Source: Dehalococcoidia bacterium
Lineage (GTDB): Bacteria; Chloroflexota; Dehalococcoidia; Dehalococcoidales; Fen-1064
Reading direction: 5' to 3'
Assembly (NCBI GenBank): GCA_003153075.1
Contig: PMBW01000095.1
Span: forward strand, 2,531-10,207
DNA: 7,677 nt
The notes beneath the pieces are model-generated. The model searched no databases. It saw only the letters and a program-made list of their open reading frames with translations, and had not been told where the DNA came from. Below, piece by piece: positions 5,999 to 7,677 of the stretch; within the stretch, counting starts at the first letter, position 1; each line of letters opens with the position of its first letter. Position numbers and translations under genes: made by a program.

Positions 5999-7677
5999 GT
6001 GAAAAGCGACGAGATTAGAAGTTCATACCTGAAGTTTTTTGAAGAACGGGGACACAAAATCGTGCCCAGTTCTTCTTTAATTCCCTACGGCGACCCAACC
6101 CTGCTGCTGACCAGTGCAGGCATGGTGCAGTTTAAACCCTATTTTACCCAGAAGGCAGTGCCTCCCGCGCCGCGGTTGGCCAGCTGCCAGAAGTGTTTCC
6201 GCACGACAGATATGGATTCCGTGGGAGATTCCACACACTGCACGTTTTTCGAGATGCTGGGGAATTTCAGTTTCGGGGATTATTTTAAGAAAGAGGTTAT
6301 TCCCTGGGCCTGGGAATACGTGACGCAGTATCTGAAAATCCCGGCATCCCGGCTGTGGGTAACTGTTTTTCGGGACGATGACGAAGCCTTTGATATCTGG
6401 CTGCAAACAGGTATTCCCGCAGAGAGGATCGTCCGCCTGGGGGAAAAAGACAATTTCTGGGGTCCGGCCGGTAATTCCGGGCCGTGCGGCCCGTGTACAG
6501 AAATCCATTATGATCTGGGCGAGAGTTACGGCTGCGGTAAACCGGACTGCAAACCTGGCTGCGACTGCAAACGGTACACCGAAATCTGGAACCTGGTGTT
6601 TACTCAGTTTAATCAGGATGAAAGCGGCAAGCGCACTTTGCTGCCTAAACCGAATATCGATACCGGTTCGGGGCTGGAGCGTGTAACTACCATCTTGCAG
6701 GGCAAAACTTCATTCTATGATACCGACCTTTTTGCGCCTTTGCTGCAAAAAGTAACTGATTTATCCGGTAAAAAATACGGCAGTGACCCTGTCACCGATA
6801 ATGCCATGCGCATCGTGGCGGAACACGCCCGCGCCATTACATTCTTACTGGCGGACGGCGTGATGCCGAGCAAAGAAGGCCGCGGCTACGTTTTGCGGCG
6901 TCTCTTACGCCGGGCGGAATACTTCGGGGAAACCCTGGCCCACGAAAAACCGTTCCTGACCACTGTGGCAGAAGAAGTTATCAAGAACATGGGTCACGTC
7001 TATCCGGAATTGGCGACCAATAAAAAACATATCCTGCACGTCATTGCGATCGAAACGGAAGGCTTCCGCAAGACCTTGCCTGTTGGCCGGGGTATGCTGG
7101 AAAATACCATCAGTAAAATCGAAGCCAAAAAGGGAACGGAGAGGGTGATCTCCGGCAATGATGCCTTTGTCTTGCATGATACCTACGGTTTCCCCATCGA
7201 CTTGACGAAAACAATTGCCGCCGCCCACGGCTTTGACGTGGACATGAACGGTTTTGAAGCGGAAATGGAAAAGCAACGCGAACGCGCCAAAGCTGCACAG
7301 AAACATGGGGTCGGCGGCAATGCTACCGTGACCATGGAAGCAAATATGGAATGGAAAAAAGGCTCGCCGCTGCCGGTTTTTGTCGGCTACGAAAAAACCA
7401 AAGCCCGTGCCTCCATCATTGCGTTATTATCCGAAGGTGAGGCAGTGGGTGTGATCAACGAAGGGCAGGAAGCCAGCCTGGTGCTTGATACGACGCCTTT
7501 TTATGCGGAGATGGGCGGACAGGTCGGAGATACCGGCGAAATCCGGAGCGAATCCGGCCGGTTTGAAGTGACAGATACTGTAAAAACGGCGCTGGGGATA
7601 GTGATGCACCGCGGCAAAATGCTGAGCGGTACGCTTTTCACCGAAGAAACCGTTGAGGCGGAAGTTGATCAGGCACG
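5999..7677 (+). CDS. alaS: Alanyl-tRNA synthetase, 3' partial
   Basis: AlaRS charges tRNA-Ala with alanine. 559 complete codons are visible of a usual 860-900. The class II catalytic domain shows motif 1 (LLLTSAGMVQFKPYF, 35-49), motif 2 (CFRTTDMDSVGDSTHCTFFEMLGNFSFGDYF, about 66-96) and motif 3 (GSGLERV, 223-229). The motif-2 loop is about five residues shorter than in the E. coli-type enzyme (A-G-G-K-H-N-D-L-E-N-V-G-R form), as I recall for a clade including Chloroflexota. A Cys cluster C179-x4-C184-x3-C188-x-C190 is inserted before YTEIWNLVF and could bind metal. DTYGFPIDLT (394-403) belongs to the tRNA-recognition region, and PFYAEMGGQVGDTG (500-513) opens the editing domain. The window ends shortly before the expected H-x-x-x-H zinc motif of the editing site. 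The gene has its own promoter and diverges from the phosphatase gene. Confidence 0.98.
   Translation, partial: MKSDEIRSSYLKFFEERGHKIVPSSSLIPYGDPTLLLTSAGMVQFKPYFTQKAVPPAPRLASCQKCFRTTDMDSVGDSTHCTFFEMLGNFSFGDYFKKEVIPWAWEYVTQYLKIPASRLWVTVFRDDDEAFDIWLQTGIPAERIVRLGEKDNFWGPAGNSGPCGPCTEIHYDLGESYGCGKPDCKPGCDCKRYTEIWNLVFTQFNQDESGKRTLLPKPNIDTGSGLERVTTILQGKTSFYDTDLFAPLLQKVTDLSGKKYGSDPVTDNAMRIVAEHARAITFLLADGVMPSKEGRGYVLRRLLRRAEYFGETLAHEKPFLTTVAEEVIKNMGHVYPELATNKKHILHVIAIETEGFRKTLPVGRGMLENTISKIEAKKGTERVISGNDAFVLHDTYGFPIDLTKTIAAAHGFDVDMNGFEAEMEKQRERAKAAQKHGVGGNATVTMEANMEWKKGSPLPVFVGYEKTKARASIIALLSEGEAVGVINEGQEASLVLDTTPFYAEMGGQVGDTGEIRSESGRFEVTDTVKTALGIVMHRGKMLSGTLFTEETVEAEVDQA

Noticed and set aside
6077..6508. 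143-codon open frame on the minus strand opposite alaS
   Set aside because: It is antisense to the conserved AlaRS catalytic core and has no own start signals or domain.

Overview
The window (7,677 bp, moderate GC, dense genes on both strands) is ordinary bacterial chromosome. It suggests a free-living, probably anaerobic bacterium. My best guess is Chloroflexota, Dehalococcoidia-like. The guess rests on a PAC2-family protein, a PurF of the cleaved-propeptide [4Fe-4S] type, and an alanyl-tRNA synthetase with a shortened motif-2 loop and a Cys-rich insert. It comes from remembered family resemblance, not from a tree. There are no rRNAs, tRNAs, CRISPR arrays, insertion sequences or phage genes.

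Layout: (1) 1-3342, plus strand: a compact run of four genes that looks like one transcription unit. They are a PAC2-family (proteasome-assembly-chaperone-like) protein cut by the left edge, a HEAT-repeat protein, a GNAT acetyltransferase overlapping it by 11 nt, and a PLP-dependent class I/II aminotransferase with an unusual N-terminal half. (2) 3343-3548: a 206-bp gap between converging genes, with no gene but clear inverted repeats. (3) 3549-5858, minus strand: purF and, upstream of it, a trehalose-6-phosphatase-like HAD phosphatase; purF has its own sigma70-type promoter. (4) 5859-5998: a divergent promoter region with a good promoter for each side and a small GCTGA heptad repeat between them. 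(5) 5999-7677, plus strand: alaS, cut by the right edge shortly before the expected start of its editing-site zinc motif.

Functionally the window mixes housekeeping genes (first step of purine synthesis, tRNA-Ala charging), one possible compatible-solute phosphatase without its synthase, and a four-gene cluster of unassigned role. Four of the five visible start codons that I could settle from upstream signals are not ATG (TTG for the HEAT gene; GTG for purF, the phosphatase and alaS; ATG only for the aminotransferase). The GNAT start is an ATG without a clear ribosome binding site. I did not find a striking undescribed system. The points most worth a second look are the PAC2-HEAT pairing, the structured convergent gap, the atypical aminotransferase, and the apparently leaderless transcript of the phosphatase gene.
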